Shown one piece after another: positions 35,453 to 44,580 of a stretch of 64,000 bases of DNA. Below the pieces are notes generated by a model, which searched no databases, was not told the origin of the DNA, and saw only the letters and a program-made list of their open reading frames with translations. Made by a program: the position numbers and the translations under genes. Origin of the DNA: an uncultured Ignavibacteriota bacterium (GTDB lineage Bacteria > Bacteroidota > Ignavibacteria > UBA10030 > UBA8401); assembly GCA_903861125.1 (NCBI GenBank), contig CAIOTF010000017.1:62001-126000 (forward strand). Reading direction: 5' to 3'. The first letter of the stretch is position 1, and each line of letters begins with the position of its first letter.

Positions 35453-37671
35453 TGCACAGGGTTATCGTTATTTTCAGCTGTATGCTGATTGTGTTCTTCC
35501 AGAACACCGATGCACAAAAGGCCGATGTTCGCGGTGTTGTTACCGACAGTGCCTCAGGAGAAAAAATTCCGTACGCATCGATCACCGTCATTGGTACGGC
35601 GCGCGGCGCCGTTACCAACAATAATGGTTTTTATTTGTTGGCAAACCTTCCGCACGGAACATATCAAATCGTTGCTACATCCATGGGATTTGAACAGCTG
35701 ACAAAAACGATCACGGTGAAGGGGAAAGAACCGATGACGCTGAATTTCAATCTTTTTTCCAAACCGGTTGAAGTGAATGAAGTCCTTATCACCGGCGGCA
35801 GAAAAAGGGAACTGGAAGAAATCAGCACGAGCGTGCATGTGTTCGATCAAAAAGAACTGCAGCGTGTTCCTGTTACGGCGCAGGGAGACCTTTTCCGGTC
35901 CATTCAGATCATTCCCGGCATTGTTTCTTCCGCAGATGTAAGCTCAAAGTTTTTCGTGCGCGGCGGAGCCGGCGACCAGAATCTGATCTACCTGGACGGT
36001 ATGAAGATTTATAATCCGTACCATGCGTTCGGAATATTTTCCATCTTTGATCCTGATATTGTTAAGACAACGGAGGTTTATACCGGCGCGTTTCCTCCGG
36101 GATACGGCGGACGGCTTTCCTCCGTTATCAATATTAATTCGCGGAACGGTAGTACCACCGGCATTCACGGCGATGTTTCGGCAAATTTTGTTTCGGGCAA
36201 ACTCCATCTGGAAGGTCCGTTCAAAGGGAACAACAGCTGGATCATCAGCGGACGAAAATCTCTCTTCAATGACACGTTCAGCAAATTTTTGCGCAATCCT
36301 TCTCCCATCTCGTTCTATGATCTTTTTGCCAAGGCGAATTTCGGCGGCAGCGAGTACGGTCGTTACAGCGTTCAAACATTTTTAAGTGCCGACGATGTTA
36401 CCTCCCCCGATGTGAATGAAGCCGATCACCATTGGCGGAGTACTTCGTTCGCAGCAACGGTCTCCGATCTTGTTGAGAACCGGATCTATGTAGATGCCGT
36501 TGTGTATGGAAGCAACTTCACAATCACGCGCGATGCAAAACAATCCAAAGTAGTACAGCCGGCCGAATCGAAGATCAGCGACGGCGGCATACGGGCGGAA
36601 CTGACTTTGTATACGGAATCCCGCGATCTTTATTTTATCGGATTTGATGTAAATGTTCCTCGGTATACGTACAGCTTCGTTTCAACATCCAACACACATG
36701 TTGTTGTGGATGATGCAGCCATCGAAACGTGGGCGTGGTTCCGCTACCAGCTCAATTATGAACGGCTGAAAGCGGATCTCGGATTCCATTCGGATATCAT
36801 CTCTCTCTTCAGCGGAAAAAGTATGAGGACAACGCTTCAACCGCGATTGAACCTCAGTTATCTGTTCGAATCAGATTGGCGTATTAAATTCTCGTACGGT
36901 CTCTTCTCGCAGAATCTTATCACGTTAACGAACGAGGATGACATCGTTTCATTGTTCGAAGCATGGATATACATTCCTGAAAAGCTGGAGCCCGAAACGG
37001 CAACGCATTATATCGCCGGAATCAGCGGAAATATTTTCTCCGAACTGTCTCTTGAAGTGCAGACCTATTACAAGGATTATTCTTCACTCGTCGTTTATAA
37101 TCGCGAAAAAAAATTCTTTACCGAACCGGACTACATCAACGGCAAGGGTGCCTCATACGGCATCGAGACTTTATTCCGTTATAAATATTCTTTTCTGGAT
37201 CTGTATCTGGCATATACTCTCGGGTGGACCAATGTTACGATCAATTCATTCACGTACCAGCCGCGTTATGATCGCAGGCATACGCTGAACATTCTTAATG
37301 TTACCCGATTGACGGACGATATCGATCTTTCTATCCGTTGGGAACTTGGCAGCGGATATCCCTACAGTCAAACCGTAGGATTCTATGACCGCTTAACGAT
37401 ATCCGATATCGGCAGGGAATCGATTCTTGGAGATCAGGGTAAGCCCTATTCTATTCTCGGCGAGAAAAATGCCGGCCGGCTTCCCACATATCACCGGCTT
37501 GATCTGACGGCGACGTATAAATTTCTCTTTCCGTACGGAAGCGGGCATATCGGCGTCAGCCTGATCAATGCGTACAACAGCAAAAATATTTTGTACTACG
37601 ACCGGAAAACGCTGCAGAAAATCACGATGCTGCCGATTCTGCCAAGTGCATTTGCTAAATTGGAATTTTAA
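35443..37671 (+). CDS. TonB-dependent outer-membrane receptor with carboxypeptidase-like N-terminal domain
   Basis: Outer-membrane importer of 742 aa. A signal peptide (ending near NTDAQ) is followed by a carboxypeptidase-regulatory-like domain (VRGVVTDSASGEKIPYASIT, about 28-110). A TonB plug comes next (FVRGGAGDQNLIYLDGMKIY and FGIFSIFDPDIVKTTEVYTG, about 130-250), then a beta-barrel ending in a hydrophobic/aromatic strand (PSAFAKLEF). The substrate is unknown. It is followed after 2 bp by a lipoprotein gene, a frequent partner arrangement. Two start codons, 35443 and 35452, are equally placed. Confidence 0.88.
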   Translation: MELMHRVIVIFSCMLIVFFQNTDAQKADVRGVVTDSASGEKIPYASITVIGTARGAVTNNNGFYLLANLPHGTYQIVATSMGFEQLTKTITVKGKEPMTLNFNLFSKPVEVNEVLITGGRKRELEEISTSVHVFDQKELQRVPVTAQGDLFRSIQIIPGIVSSADVSSKFFVRGGAGDQNLIYLDGMKIYNPYHAFGIFSIFDPDIVKTTEVYTGAFPPGYGGRLSSVININSRNGSTTGIHGDVSANFVSGKLHLEGPFKGNNSWIISGRKSLFNDTFSKFLRNPSPISFYDLFAKANFGGSEYGRYSVQTFLSADDVTSPDVNEADHHWRSTSFAATVSDLVENRIYVDAVVYGSNFTITRDAKQSKVVQPAESKISDGGIRAELTLYTESRDLYFIGFDVNVPRYTYSFVSTSNTHVVVDDAAIETWAWFRYQLNYERLKADLGFHSDIISLFSGKSMRTTLQPRLNLSYLFESDWRIKFSYGLFSQNLITLTNEDDIVSLFEAWIYIPEKLEPETATHYIAGISGNIFSELSLEVQTYYKDYSSLVVYNREKKFFTEPDYINGKGASYGIETLFRYKYSFLDLYLAYTLGWTNVTINSFTYQPRYDRRHTLNILNVTRLTDDIDLSIRWELGSGYPYSQTVGFYDRLTISDIGRESILGDQGKPYSILGEKNAGRLPTYHRLDLTATYKFLFPYGSGHIGVSLINAYNSKNILYYDRKTLQKITMLPILPSAFAKLEF

Positions 37672-37673
37672 AA

Positions 37674-38615
37674 ATGAAAAAATCAGCTTTGATACTTTTG
37701 TTTCTTCTTCTCGCCGGTTGTTCGGATGATTTCAGTCCGAACGGCGAATACCGTAAACGGCTGATCGTCTATGCCGTGATGGACGGAAGTTCTTCCACGC
37801 AGTTGTTCCGTGTCTATTCTACGTTCAGTCCGGAAGTGTATGATCCTTTAAAGTCATCACCTGTTACCGACATACCAAATGCATTGGTGAAGATCGTAGA
37901 CGGATATGTTACGTATCAATTCCATGATACGCTAATCACTGTCAGCAATCCGTCCGGCGGAACAAATCAGGTCAGAGTGTATGTCAATTACGGTCTGCTG
38001 CCGGTTGAAAAAAAGGTGTACGCACTGACCGTGTTTGCACCCGGATTTGATACAGTAAAAAGTTCGATCTCTAGTATGTATTCCGGTGATATTATTCCGG
38101 GCAACCCCGGCCTGTTTGCAAAACCTGCAACGGAAAAATATATCCCTCTCCGTGTTTCATCGGGTGTCAATGCAAAGGCATATCTGGCAATGATTTTTCT
38201 GGAGTATGTTGTTTCCGGCGATACGCTTAAACGTGAAGTTCCGGTATTGGTAACGAAAGATATTGCTGGAGTAGTGACGGAACGGTTCTATCCCAAGATC
38301 ACGTTCAGGGATGCCTCAACGAACCTCGCCAGTTCATACGAAACAGTCACATTCGAAAGCGCTGCATACATCTCTACGATTTCTGATATCAAAAAACAGT
38401 ATCAGGGTGCAACAGTAAAATTTCAGCGAGCCATTTTAACGCTGGTGCAGTTCGACAATAGTCTCTACACCTACTACAGCATTACCAATGCATTCGGGGG
38501 TGGTTCGACAATACGGCTGGATGAACCGGATTATACTAACATCAGCAACGGATTCGGAGTGTTTGGCATGATGACGAAACAAGAACGTTCCTACGGATTA
38601 CCCGCCGATTTATAA
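37674..38615 (+). CDS. DUF4249-like lipoprotein paired with the TonB receptor
   Basis: A 313-aa lipoprotein. The signal ends in the lipobox LLLAGC, and the mature part starts with SDDFSPNGEYRKRLIVYAVMDGS, the beginning typical of DUF4249 proteins in Bacteroidota; a beta-rich body follows, with a YSITNAFGGG-like end. Such lipoproteins often accompany SusC-type receptors and probably cap or deliver ligand to the barrel, but the ligand is unknown. Only 2 bp separate it from the receptor and 3 bp from miaA. Confidence 0.75.
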   Translation: MKKSALILLFLLLAGCSDDFSPNGEYRKRLIVYAVMDGSSSTQLFRVYSTFSPEVYDPLKSSPVTDIPNALVKIVDGYVTYQFHDTLITVSNPSGGTNQVRVYVNYGLLPVEKKVYALTVFAPGFDTVKSSISSMYSGDIIPGNPGLFAKPATEKYIPLRVSSGVNAKAYLAMIFLEYVVSGDTLKREVPVLVTKDIAGVVTERFYPKITFRDASTNLASSYETVTFESAAYISTISDIKKQYQGATVKFQRAILTLVQFDNSLYTYYSITNAFGGGSTIRLDEPDYTNISNGFGVFGMMTKQERSYGLPADL

Positions 38616-38618
38616 CGC

Positions 38619-39542
38619 ATGGAGACCCTTCCCACAGTAATCGTGATCGTCGGTCCGACAGCATCGGGAAAAACCGCACTTGCACTGGAAATTGCAAAAC
38701 ATATATCGTCTGAAATCCTCTCTGCGGATTCACGTCAGATCTATAAGCATCTCAACATCGGTACAGCGAAACCATCCCCCCATGAACTGGAAATGGTTCC
38801 GCATCATTTTATTGATGCCCTTGAACCGGACCGGAAGTTCAATGCCGGAGATTTTCAGGAACAGGGAAGAAAAGTGATTGCGGAAATTCTTGAACGTAAA
38901 AAACTTCCTTTTATCGTCGGCGGTACAGGTTTGTACGTTCAGGCGGTCATCGACGGATTTTTTGACCAGCCTGAAATATCGGGTGAAGTCCGCGAACAGT
39001 TGGAAAAGCGGCTGGCGCGTGAAGGGAAAGAGGCGCTCTACAAAGAACTGAAGACCGTCGATCCGGATTCGGCCGCATCCATGGATGCAACAAAATATCG
39101 TAGAGTGATCCGTGCCCTGGAAGTCTATTATGAAACTGGTACGCCGATCTCTGAATTTCATAGGCAACATGATGTGAAAAAAATCTATCATGCAAAATAT
39201 TTTGGATTGAATTGGGAGCGAAGCAAATTATATGAACGAATCAACTCCCGAGTAGAAAAGATGCTGGCCAATGGATTCTTGGACGAAGTGAAACAATTGC
39301 GGAAAATGGGATTTGATGACCGTTTTCAATCCCTGCAGACCGTCGGATATAAAGAGGCATTTGCTTTCCTTCGGAATGAGATCTCCAAAGAACGTATGAT
39401 TGAGCTGATGAAACAAAATACCCGCCGATTCGCCAAACGTCAGATGACCTGGTTCCGCAGGGAACACCGTATCACCTGGTTTGATATTTCCGGAGAAGAT
39501 CAGATCAATATGATTTCACAGAAAATTATTGAAACATTGTGA
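38619..39542 (+). CDS. miaA: tRNA dimethylallyltransferase
   Basis: Adds an isopentenyl group to A37 of tRNAs reading UNN codons. The protein has 307 aa. P-loop IVGPTASGKTALALEIAKH, EILSADSRQIYKHLNIGTAK, FIVGGTGLYVQAVIDGFF, TKYRRVIRALEVYYETG, LQTVGYKEAFAFL and QNTRRFAKRQMTWFRR are all conserved. It starts 3 bp after the DUF4249-like stop, so it shares the transcript of the receptor cluster. Confidence 0.97.
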   Translation: METLPTVIVIVGPTASGKTALALEIAKHISSEILSADSRQIYKHLNIGTAKPSPHELEMVPHHFIDALEPDRKFNAGDFQEQGRKVIAEILERKKLPFIVGGTGLYVQAVIDGFFDQPEISGEVREQLEKRLAREGKEALYKELKTVDPDSAASMDATKYRRVIRALEVYYETGTPISEFHRQHDVKKIYHAKYFGLNWERSKLYERINSRVEKMLANGFLDEVKQLRKMGFDDRFQSLQTVGYKEAFAFLRNEISKERMIELMKQNTRRFAKRQMTWFRREHRITWFDISGEDQINMISQKIIETL

Positions 39543-39617
39543 CTGTTAAATTATTTTCTCTTTTACATCCTTCATCACTTGGGTTCACAGATATTCAGTT
39601 AATATCGGATATTTTCA

Positions 39618-39654
39618 TATCCGTGATAATCCGTTCTTTCCGTGCGATCCGTGA
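39618..39654. repeat. Dispersed intergenic repeat, copy 1 (ATCCGT-rich)
   Basis: A 37-bp element built from three to four ATCCGT-like words at about 10-bp spacing. It is about 34/37 identical to a second copy at 42211-42247, in the same orientation. The two copies bracket the RAYT and prfC genes. Confidence 0.6.
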
Positions 39655-39721
39655 GTTTGTTCCTAAAGTTCTTGCAAATTATTTAATAAAAGCATAGCTA
39701 TAGAAAATTATTATCTTTCAT

Positions 39722-39785
39722 TGTAGGTGCGGACGGCAGTCCGCGCCAAAAGCAAAAACGGAACGGTCTTCCGACCGTTCCTACA
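39722..39785. repeat. Inverted pair of REP-like palindromes upstream of RAYT
   Basis: Two hairpins face each other. GTAG (39723-39726) is followed by GCGGAC-GGCA-GTCCGC (39729-39744); then GGAACGGTC-TTCC-GACCGTTCC (39760-39781) is followed by CTAC, the complement of GTAG. TGTAGG and CCTACA form the outer ends. A GTAG tetranucleotide next to a palindrome, arranged as an inverted pair beside a RAYT gene, is the classical REP/BIME layout. Confidence 0.75.
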
Positions 39786-39792
39786 TGAGGAT

Positions 39793-40308
39793 ATGAACTA
39801 TAAAAGACACAAACAGTATCGTTTGCCTTATTTCAATTATGCTTCTACCGGTTTGTATTTTGTGACTATATGTTCTCATCACCGGGAAAATATCTTCGGA
39901 ACTGTTGTAAACCGAGAAGTCGTCTTGTCAAAAATTGGTCTGTGTATTTTTGATTGCTTGAATAATCTTCCATTGAAATTATCGTATGTGACACTTGATG
40001 AATTTGTTATCATGCCAAATCATCTGCATGCAATTATCCAAATTGTTAACCCAAACATTGATCGGACGTTACATGAAAAAAGATTCCAACCTGAGAAAGC
40101 TTCATTGTCGATAATAATTCGCAATATAAAATCAACCGTTACATTATTAATAAGAAGAGATCTCGCGGAAGCGAAAGTATGGCAACCCCGATTTCATGAT
40201 CGAATTATTAGAAATGATCGTGAATTACATTCAATACGGAAATATATTCAGGACAATCCGATGCAATGGGAGGAAGATAGAAATAATCCTGAAAATATAA
40301 TGATGTAA
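39793..40308 (+). CDS. REP-associated tyrosine transposase (RAYT, Y1_Tnp)
   Basis: HUH/Y1 single-strand transposase of 171 aa. YASTGLYFVTICSHHRENIF opens it; the HUH pair is IMPNHLHAII (H77, H79) and the nucleophile is in IRKYIQDNPMQW (Y151). Y1_Tnp proteins of this clade mobilise REP sequences. ATG at 39793 is chosen; an upstream in-frame GTG at 39727 would place the start inside the REP element. The gene is intact and sits just behind an inverted REP pair. Confidence 0.9.
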   Translation: MNYKRHKQYRLPYFNYASTGLYFVTICSHHRENIFGTVVNREVVLSKIGLCIFDCLNNLPLKLSYVTLDEFVIMPNHLHAIIQIVNPNIDRTLHEKRFQPEKASLSIIIRNIKSTVTLLIRRDLAEAKVWQPRFHDRIIRNDRELHSIRKYIQDNPMQWEEDRNNPENIMM

Positions 40309-40374
40309 TTATGTCTTTTATCAACAGTTTTTTTAGTCCGGTGCATTTCTAATACCATTGAAGGGAAAATATAT

Positions 40375-40406
40375 TTTCATTTTTTCCTCACTTTTCGGTA
40401 TATTCA
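40375..40406 (+). promoter_or_regulatory. Possible prfC promoter
   Basis: TATATTCA (40399-40406) preceded at 20 bases by TTTC (40375-40378) is a weaker version of the promoter seen before the isocitrate dehydrogenase and enoyl-CoA hydratase genes. Confidence 0.3.
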
Positions 40407-40518
40407 TTCATGCAAGTTCAAATACATACGTAACTACCTCAGCCTTCATCTTCAGCCGACAACACCGTTCGTCAACATCATCCATTTTTCATAGAACCTT
40501 ACTTATTACTATAATATC

Positions 40519-42126
40519 ATGAGCATTTTGAAACAAATTCAAAATCGAAAAACGTTTGCCATTATCAGCCATCCGGACGCCGGGAAAACAACGCTGACGG
40601 AAAAATTGCTGCTCTATGGCGGAGCAATTCAAATCGCCGGCGCCGTTAAATCCAACAAGATCAAAAAAACGGCGACATCGGATTTTATGGAAATCGAAAA
40701 GCAGCGTGGAATTTCGGTCTCAACATCCGTGATGACCTTTTCGTACAATAACATGACGATCAATCTGCTGGATACGCCGGGTCATAAAGATTTTGCCGAA
40801 GATACTTATCGGACTTTAACAGCGGTGGACAGCGTTATCCTTGTTATCGATTGCGTAAAAGGGGTTGAAGAACAGACGGAAAAGCTGATGAACGTTTGCC
40901 GGATGAGAAATACTCCCGTTATCGTGTTCATCAACAAACTGGACCGTGAAGGGCGCGATCCGATTGAATTGCTGGATGAGATCGAAGAAAAACTGAACAT
41001 CCACGTCCGACCATTATCGTGGCCGATGGGAATCGGATCGAATTTCCGCGGTGTGTTTAACATTCATGAAAACACATTCAATTTTTTCACTCCGAACAAA
41101 CAGCGAGTAGAAGAAGATATTGAAACATTCAGCGGTGTTGATGATCCGAAATTGCTGGACCAGTTCGGCAAACAGGCGGTTCAGTTGAAGCATGATATTG
41201 AACTAATTCGCGGAGTCTATCCAGAATTTGATGTGGATGATTATCTTGCCGGAAATTCCGCCGCGGTATTCTTCGGCAGCGCGCTGAATAATTTTGGTGT
41301 GAAGGAACTTCTTGAAACATTCGTGAAGATCGCGCCGGCTCCGCAGCCTCGTGAAACAACTCGCGGTTTTATTGAGCCGATGAGCGAAAAATTCTCCGGA
41401 TTTGTTTTTAAGCTTCACGCGAACCTCGATCCCAGACATCGTGACAGGATCGCGTTCCTCCGCATATGCTCCGGCATATTCGAGCGGAATAAATTTTATT
41501 ATCATGTCCGGCTGAAACGGGAATTGAAATTTGCTAACCCGACTTCATTCATGGCGCAGGATAAGAGCGTTGTTGATGTTGCCTATCCGGGCGACGTAAT
41601 CGGTCTTTACGATTCCGGAAATTTCAAGATCGGCGATACGCTGACGGAAGGGGACCAGCTGATGTATAAAGGGATCCCGACATTCTCACCGGAAATATTC
41701 AAAGAACTGCAATTGACCGACCCGTTCAAATCAAAACAATTGGAAAAAGGGATCCGTCAGTTAACGGATGAAGGTCTCGCGCAGGTATTTCTCCAGAATC
41801 AGGGAAACCGGAAGGTCGTCGGAACAGTGGGTGATCTTCAATTTGATGTGATACAATACCGACTTGAAAATGAATACGGTGCGCCGTGTATGTTCCGTCC
41901 TCTCAGTTTGTATAAAGCGTCGTGGGTGCAGTACGAAAAGGAAGTAGATATCGATTGGCTGAAAACGATCCATCCCGGTTCATTGTTTTTGGACAAGCAC
42001 GATAATCTTGTTTTCATCTCGGAGTCAAAATATGCTTTGCAGAGGGCGATCGATAATAATCCGAAAGCGAAATTTCTTTTCAGCATCGAGCATAACACCG
42101 AAACTCACGAAATGACCGAGGAGTAA
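40519..42126 (+). CDS. prfC: Peptide chain release factor 3
   Basis: GTPase that recycles RF1/RF2 from the ribosome after termination. The protein has 535 aa. G1 [20 protein letters not shown], the switch [14 protein letters not shown]3 [18 protein letters not shown] and G4 [19 protein letters not shown] are of RF3 rather than EF-G type. The C-terminal domains ([19 protein letters not shown]) are complete. An apparently monocistronic gene with a probable promoter about 115 bp upstream. Confidence 0.97.
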   Translation: MSILKQIQNRKTFAIISHPDAGKTTLTEKLLLYGGAIQIAGAVKSNKIKKTATSDFMEIEKQRGISVSTSVMTFSYNNMTINLLDTPGHKDFAEDTYRTLTAVDSVILVIDCVKGVEEQTEKLMNVCRMRNTPVIVFINKLDREGRDPIELLDEIEEKLNIHVRPLSWPMGIGSNFRGVFNIHENTFNFFTPNKQRVEEDIETFSGVDDPKLLDQFGKQAVQLKHDIELIRGVYPEFDVDDYLAGNSAAVFFGSALNNFGVKELLETFVKIAPAPQPRETTRGFIEPMSEKFSGFVFKLHANLDPRHRDRIAFLRICSGIFERNKFYYHVRLKRELKFANPTSFMAQDKSVVDVAYPGDVIGLYDSGNFKIGDTLTEGDQLMYKGIPTFSPEIFKELQLTDPFKSKQLEKGIRQLTDEGLAQVFLQNQGNRKVVGTVGDLQFDVIQYRLENEYGAPCMFRPLSLYKASWVQYEKEVDIDWLKTIHPGSLFLDKHDNLVFISESKYALQRAIDNNPKAKFLFSIEHNTETHEMTEE

Positions 42127-42210
42127 GATCGTTTGGGCGGCAACATTATTTAATGTCACTGCACAGTGGTAATCTTATATTTGGTTGAGGCTGGTAACTA
42201 ATTCCTGTTT

Positions 42211-42247
42211 TATCCGTGAAAATCCGTTCTTTCCGTGTCATCCGTGG
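42211..42247. repeat. Dispersed intergenic repeat, copy 2 (ATCCGT-rich)
   Basis: Second copy of the 37-bp repeat found at 39618-39654, same orientation, about 34/37 identical. It lies in the gap behind prfC. Confidence 0.6.
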
Positions 42248-42325
42248 TCTGCTTTTTTATCATCACGGTTCAGCTAATATTTTTCGTTTTATTGGGTTTC
42301 TAGCATTAATAAGTAATTACAATAT

Positions 42326-42356
42326 TTTGTAAATACTTCTCCCTTTTGTATATTCA
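42326..42356 (+). promoter_or_regulatory. Promoter of the enoyl-CoA hydratase gene
   Basis: TTTG (42326-42329), 19 bases, TATATTCA (42349-42356), the same element and spacing as at the isocitrate dehydrogenase promoter. The start codon is about 110 bp downstream. Confidence 0.5.
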
Positions 42357-42466
42357 TGCAATCACTCTCTTCGGATTTACAATTGCCATACGTTGTTTCT
42401 CAAAGCGGAAGCTCTATTAGAACTCCGCTATAAAACTATTTGATATCACTTTTTAGTGTGTCTCTA

Positions 42467-43243
42467 ATGAACTTCCAGCACATTACTCTTTCCATCGAAA
42501 ACCACATCGCACGCGTTACGCTCAACCGTCCACCAGTGAATGCGTTGAACAAAGAACTCGTTGCTGAACTGGTAAACGTAGCGCATTTGTTCAAATCAAA
42601 TGATGATGTCTGGGTTGTTGCCGTTACAACCGCAGGGAAAAATTTCTGCGCAGGGGCCGATTTGAAAGAACGTGCCGGAGTTTCACAGGAAAACGTGATC
42701 GATTTTGTCAGTGGAATTCAGTCTGCAGTCGCCGCCTGGTGCGAAATACCTCAGCCGGTGATAATGGGAATCAACGGAGCGGCGCTTGGCGGGGGACTGG
42801 AATTTGCCCTTTCCGGCGACATCATCGCTGCAAGTGATACGGCAATGCTTGGATTACCGGAAACGAGTTTAGGAATAATTCCGGCAGCAGGTGGAACGCA
42901 GCGTCTTGCCCAACGGACATCGTCCGGCACGGCAAAAAAATGGATCTTGACGGCGAAAAAATTTACGGCACAAGAAGCAAAAGATGACGGAGTTATTGAT
43001 TACATCTTTTCTGCCGAATCGTTCATTGGTGAGTTTGAAAAAATTGTTCTACAGGTCGCATCCAATGCGCCGCTTGCACTCCGCCAGGCAAAAAAAGCTA
43101 TAGAATCATCGTATAGTGACTGGCTTATGGACGGCTTTGAAAATGAAAGAACGTATTACCAGCCGCTGATCCCGACCGACGATAGACTTGAAGCATTGAA
43201 AGCATTCGGAGAAAAACGAAAACCGGAATGGAAAGGGAAGTGA
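42467..43243 (+). CDS. Enoyl-CoA hydratase/isomerase family protein
   Basis: Crotonase-fold enzyme of 258 aa. VTLNRPPVNALNKEL opens it, followed by the oxyanion-hole pair NFCAGADLKER and GINGAALGGGLEFALSGDI, and the acid/base region LPETSLGIIPAAGGTQRL with the glutamate of hydratases. This points to hydration of an enoyl-CoA; the exact chain length or a branched substrate such as methylglutaconyl-CoA is open. ATG at 42467 is preferred to an upstream extension. It ends 5 bp from the convergent metal-transporter gene. Confidence 0.9.
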   Translation: MNFQHITLSIENHIARVTLNRPPVNALNKELVAELVNVAHLFKSNDDVWVVAVTTAGKNFCAGADLKERAGVSQENVIDFVSGIQSAVAAWCEIPQPVIMGINGAALGGGLEFALSGDIIAASDTAMLGLPETSLGIIPAAGGTQRLAQRTSSGTAKKWILTAKKFTAQEAKDDGVIDYIFSAESFIGEFEKIVLQVASNAPLALRQAKKAIESSYSDWLMDGFENERTYYQPLIPTDDRLEALKAFGEKRKPEWKGK

Positions 43244-43248
43244 CCGTT

Positions 43249-44580
43249 TTATAATAGAGTAAAGAAAAGTGCCGCAAGAAATCCCACGATCGTAGCAAGA
43301 CCGACCTCAGCACCACCGTCCTCATATGCCTCGGGCATCATAACCGAAGCAACCATAGCAAGAATACCGCCGCCGGCCAATGCTTCAACAAGCGTTATAA
43401 TTGTTGGTGCGGCAGTTAAAAGAAAAATATTTCCGAGTGCTGCCGCTGCGATTCCCACAACGATCAATGCTGTCCACAACAGAAAAATCTTCGATGTTCT
43501 GTACCCGGCTTCGATCATGTTCATGGAACTGCCGATTGACTCAGGAAGATTTGACAGAAAGACCGCAAGAAGAAATGTGAAGGAATAGGTCTCAAGCGAA
43601 AAAAATCCAGCACCGATAATGATCGATTCCGGAATGGTATCCATCATCACTCCCATAAACAGCGCGAGAGGATTTCCGGAAATGACACTCCTCTTCATAT
43701 ACGTAAGTTCTTCCGCTTTCGACAACCGTTTGATATTCGATGCGGCAACCTTGCGCCAATGCTGAGCTGCGATCATGCCGCGCAGATTCCGTACGTTGTG
43801 TCGTATCCGTTTGGAGTTCAGCTGTTCAACGGAACGTCGTAATCCCGGCGAGATTTCCATCAGCGCATCGAATTGTTCTTTTCCGATCTTCCATAATTGC
43901 GAATCCTCTTTTGCCGCCGCAGTTGCCGTTCGGGTATCGTTATGCAGCAGCGCCATCTCTCCGAATGATTGTCCGGGACCGAGTGTAGCAATTACTGTCG
44001 GTTCACTTTCGGATCCGGTGATGATCTCGATCATTCCCTGACTGATCAGATACAGAGCATTGCCGTGATCTCCCTGACGGAATAAAATTTCTCCTGCTTT
44101 TACCTGTACCGGTTCAACGCACGTCAGCACTCCTTCCATCTCTTCCGGAGGGAGTGAGCGGACAAGTTCTACTTTCGATAGTTGCCGAAGAATAATGCTC
44201 GAGTCCTGCCGTTTCTGCCGCAGGTAATAGAACTTTGCAAGAGCCGGGTGACGGATAGCCGCACCTTTTTTTTCCAGCCATTTGTTCACCAAATAATAGA
44301 TCAATCCGCCGATAATAAAACCCGATGCCACCCATATCCATGCATCCACACCGCTGAAGTGAGCTTTGTCGGTAAGACGGCGTGCTCCTTTAAATGCAAG
44401 TTCAATCGCCAGCGCTTGTATCAATGCGCCGGTGCCGAATGCCATAATAATGGCATTGGTGCGCTGTGTCGGTTTTGCGTAAACACCAATGGTGGTTCCG
44501 ATGATCATGGATACCATGGAGAGGGCTGCCAAACCGGCCGCAAGAAGAACTCTGGTAATATCGAATGTTATTAATTCCAT
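43249..44580 (-). CDS. ZIP-like membrane transporter with inserted cyclic-nucleotide-binding domain
   Basis: A 443-aa fusion. Three N-terminal helices (about 8-30, 43-62 and 81-100) are followed by a cyclic-nucleotide-binding domain at about 125-245 (VKAGEILFRQGDHGNALYL, and the phosphate-binding cassette GQSFGEMALLHNDTRTATAA with its Arg). The C-terminal membrane half (about 300-443) carries MDTIPESIIIG and LSNLPESIGSS, which sit where ZIP metal permeases have HNxPEG and HExPHE. I infer a divalent-metal or related permease gated by a cyclic nucleotide. The usual His ligands are replaced by Asp/Asn and Glu/Ser, so substrate and activity are uncertain. Confidence 0.7.
   Translation of the reverse strand: MELITFDITRVLLAAGLAALSMVSMIIGTTIGVYAKPTQRTNAIIMAFGTGALIQALAIELAFKGARRLTDKAHFSGVDAWIWVASGFIIGGLIYYLVNKWLEKKGAAIRHPALAKFYYLRQKRQDSSIILRQLSKVELVRSLPPEEMEGVLTCVEPVQVKAGEILFRQGDHGNALYLISQGMIEIITGSESEPTVIATLGPGQSFGEMALLHNDTRTATAAAKEDSQLWKIGKEQFDALMEISPGLRRSVEQLNSKRIRHNVRNLRGMIAAQHWRKVAASNIKRLSKAEELTYMKRSVISGNPLALFMGVMMDTIPESIIIGAGFFSLETYSFTFLLAVFLSNLPESIGSSMNMIEAGYRTSKIFLLWTALIVVGIAAAALGNIFLLTAAPTIITLVEALAGGGILAMVASVMMPEAYEDGGAEVGLATIVGFLAALFFTLL

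Larger units (their letters stand above)
42127..42466 (+). other. 340-bp prfC-enoyl-CoA hydratase gap with dispersed repeat and promoter
   Basis: Holds copy 2 of the ATCCGT-rich repeat and the enoyl-CoA hydratase promoter (both listed separately). No coding frame is seen, and prfC has no obvious hairpin terminator here. Confidence 0.5.

Noticed and set aside
39727-39792. Upstream GTG start for the RAYT gene
   Set aside because: It would translate the REP palindromes themselves; the ATG at 39793 gives the family N-terminus.
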